Positions 62,973 to 64,000 of a stretch of DNA of 64,000 bases are shown in pieces. The stretch lies in NCBI RefSeq assembly GCF_900100495.1, contig NZ_FNCT01000007.1, positions 186,001 through 250,000 on the forward strand, written 5' to 3'. This DNA comes from Pseudomonas benzenivorans (lineage in GTDB: Bacteria > Pseudomonadota > Gammaproteobacteria > Pseudomonadales > Pseudomonadaceae). Made by a program: the position numbers and the translations under genes. The notes beneath the pieces were generated by a model. That model did no database searches. It was not told where the DNA came from and was given only the letters and a program-made list of their open reading frames with translations. Position 1 is the first letter of the stretch; the number at the start of each line of letters is the position of its first letter.

Positions 62973-64000
62973 ATGCCAATACGCGCACATAGATTTTTGC
63001 AATGGCGCAACCTCAGGCGAGCGACTCTGTTCGCGCTCGGCCTGAACGCCTGCGTGATCGGCCAGGCGGCAAGCGGTGCCGAAGTGAATACCCAATTGTT
63101 CCAACAGCCATCGCTGCCCAGTGCCTTGGCTAGCCAGTCGCTCATGCTCGATGTGGCGCTGGCTGGCCAGCGGCTGGTCGCCGTGGGCGAACGCGGCTTC
63201 ATTCTGCTTTCCGAGGATGAGGGTCAGTCATGGCGGCAGGTGTCTTCGCCGGTGAGCGTGACCCTGACCCGCGTGGTCTTCCCCAGTGCCACCCAGGGCT
63301 GGGCGGTTGGCCACGCCGGCGTGGTGCTGCATTCGGCGGACGGCGGCCTGAGCTGGAACAAACAGCTGGATGGCGAGCAGGCCGCGCGCCTGGAGCTCGA
63401 GGCGGCCCAGCAGGCATACAACGCCCAGCCCAGCGAGCAGAGCCAGCAGCAGCTGGACGCGGCGCAACTGCTGCTACAGGAGGGACCGGACAAACCCTTC
63501 CTGGCCGTGCATTTCTTCGACGACCGACGCGGCCTGATCCTCGGCGCCTACGGACTGGCCTTCGAAACTCGGGATGGTGGCGCCAGCTGGCAGTCGATCC
63601 GCGACCGGCTCGACAACCCCTCCGCCATGCATCTCTACGATATCCACGCGCTGGCCGGCGAGCTGTTCATCGCCGGGGAGCAGGGCTTGCTGCTGCGCTC
63701 GGTCGACCACGGCCTGCGCTTCGCCGCGCTGGATTCGCCGGCCAACGGCACCCTGTTCGGTCTGCTCGCCACCGACGCCCAGGGCCTTCTGGCGTTCGGC
63801 CTGCGCGGCAAGACCTACCTGTCCGAAGACCATGGCGACAGCTGGCGCGTGGTGCCCAACAGCCTGCCTATGACCCTGACCGCTGGCGCCCGTCTGGCGG
63901 ATGGCAGCTTGATGCTGGTCGACGAATCCGGCCGCACGCTGCTCAGCCGCGATCACGGCCACAGCTTCGTTGCTTCCACCCTGGCCAAGCCAGCCTACCT
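62973..64000 (+). CDS. YCF48/BNR-like beta-propeller protein (partial, runs off the window)
   Basis: At least 342 codons, open to the window end. Signal peptide about 1-35 (ends QAASGA). Repeated propeller units: AVGERGFILLSEDEGQSWRQ, AVGHAGVVLHSADGGLSWNK, GAYGLAFETRDGGASWQSIR and GEQGLLLRSVDHGLRF, the YCF48 (photosystem assembly factor-like) repeat. GAGG precedes the ATG at 62973. It belongs with the DUF1302 and DUF1329 genes; an RND-superfamily transporter gene is expected next. Confidence 0.88.
   Translation, partial: MPIRAHRFLQWRNLRRATLFALGLNACVIGQAASGAEVNTQLFQQPSLPSALASQSLMLDVALAGQRLVAVGERGFILLSEDEGQSWRQVSSPVSVTLTRVVFPSATQGWAVGHAGVVLHSADGGLSWNKQLDGEQAARLELEAAQQAYNAQPSEQSQQQLDAAQLLLQEGPDKPFLAVHFFDDRRGLILGAYGLAFETRDGGASWQSIRDRLDNPSAMHLYDIHALAGELFIAGEQGLLLRSVDHGLRFAALDSPANGTLFGLLATDAQGLLAFGLRGKTYLSEDHGDSWRVVPNSLPMTLTAGARLADGSLMLVDESGRTLLSRDHGHSFVASTLAKPAY

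Overview
The window is high-GC chromosomal DNA that reads as Pseudomonas in the broad sense. The evidence is an OprC copper receptor, the 8-oxoguanine/adenine deaminase locus, the bauR-bauA-mmsA beta-alanine locus, a DUF2790 protein, several classes of short intergenic inverted repeats typical of the genus, and dense GC-biased coding. From recall, the 19.5-37 kb stretch corresponds to the PA0130-PA0148 neighbourhood of P. aeruginosa PAO1, with genes missing and rearranged. The species cannot be fixed from the sequence alone. I saw no rRNA, tRNA, CRISPR array, transposase or phage gene.

Layout. (1) 0.1-5.2 kb: TetR repressor divergent from a two-gene RND efflux operon, with a TtgR-like operator between them. 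(2) 5.4-11.4 kb: Bcr/CflA drug transporter, a small protein, a PAS/GAF protein without an output domain, a DUF2790 protein, and a zinc-free MDR oxidoreductase with a divergent LysR gene. (3) 11.6-19.4 kb: copper-handling cluster with DUF2946, PCu(A)C chaperone, DUF2946, TonB receptor, PepSY membrane protein, DUF2946 and oprC. (4) 19.5-28.5 kb: purine salvage and uptake, with adenine deaminase, a 2OG-Fe(II) oxygenase, a BMP-type ABC transporter and 8-oxoguanine deaminase. (5) 28.7-32.7 kb: YigZ with an overlapping TetR gene, an MFS/nucleotide-translocase-like carrier and a Tat-exported aldo/keto reductase. (6) 32.9-37.1 kb: bauR, bauA and a CoA-acylating semialdehyde dehydrogenase for beta-alanine catabolism. 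(7) 37.1-48.3 kb: a 615-bp element with 22-bp perfect terminal inverted repeats, an AT-rich YecR-like lipoprotein gene, a NYN/LOTUS protein, a cytochrome c4-like protein, endonuclease I, YjdM, two tandem His/Tyr-rich proteins, a PhyH oxygenase, a LEA14-like lipoprotein, an EamA exporter, a Tsx-like porin and an MFS exporter.

(8) 48.4-64.0 kb is an aromatic catabolic island and the most interesting part. A leftward operon encodes a VanA-like Rieske oxygenase, its VanB-like reductase, a signal-less NMT1-like protein, DoxX, glutathione-dependent formaldehyde dehydrogenase and a VOC protein. The simplest reading is oxidative O-demethylation of a methoxylated aromatic with capture of the released formaldehyde. 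A divergent MDR dehydrogenase, a TetR regulator, ligJ and ligK (lower 4,5-cleavage pathway of protocatechuate or gallate), a second DoxX, a GlcG-like protein and the start of a DUF1302-DUF1329-YCF48 envelope operon follow. Two sets of shared operator-like motifs link these units: TTGTGCACAA-type sites phased at exactly 19 bp, and an AGTAT-N4-ATAC element that at two promoters lies the same distance from an identical TGGAATGTCAAT block. The ring-cleavage dioxygenase is not in the window.
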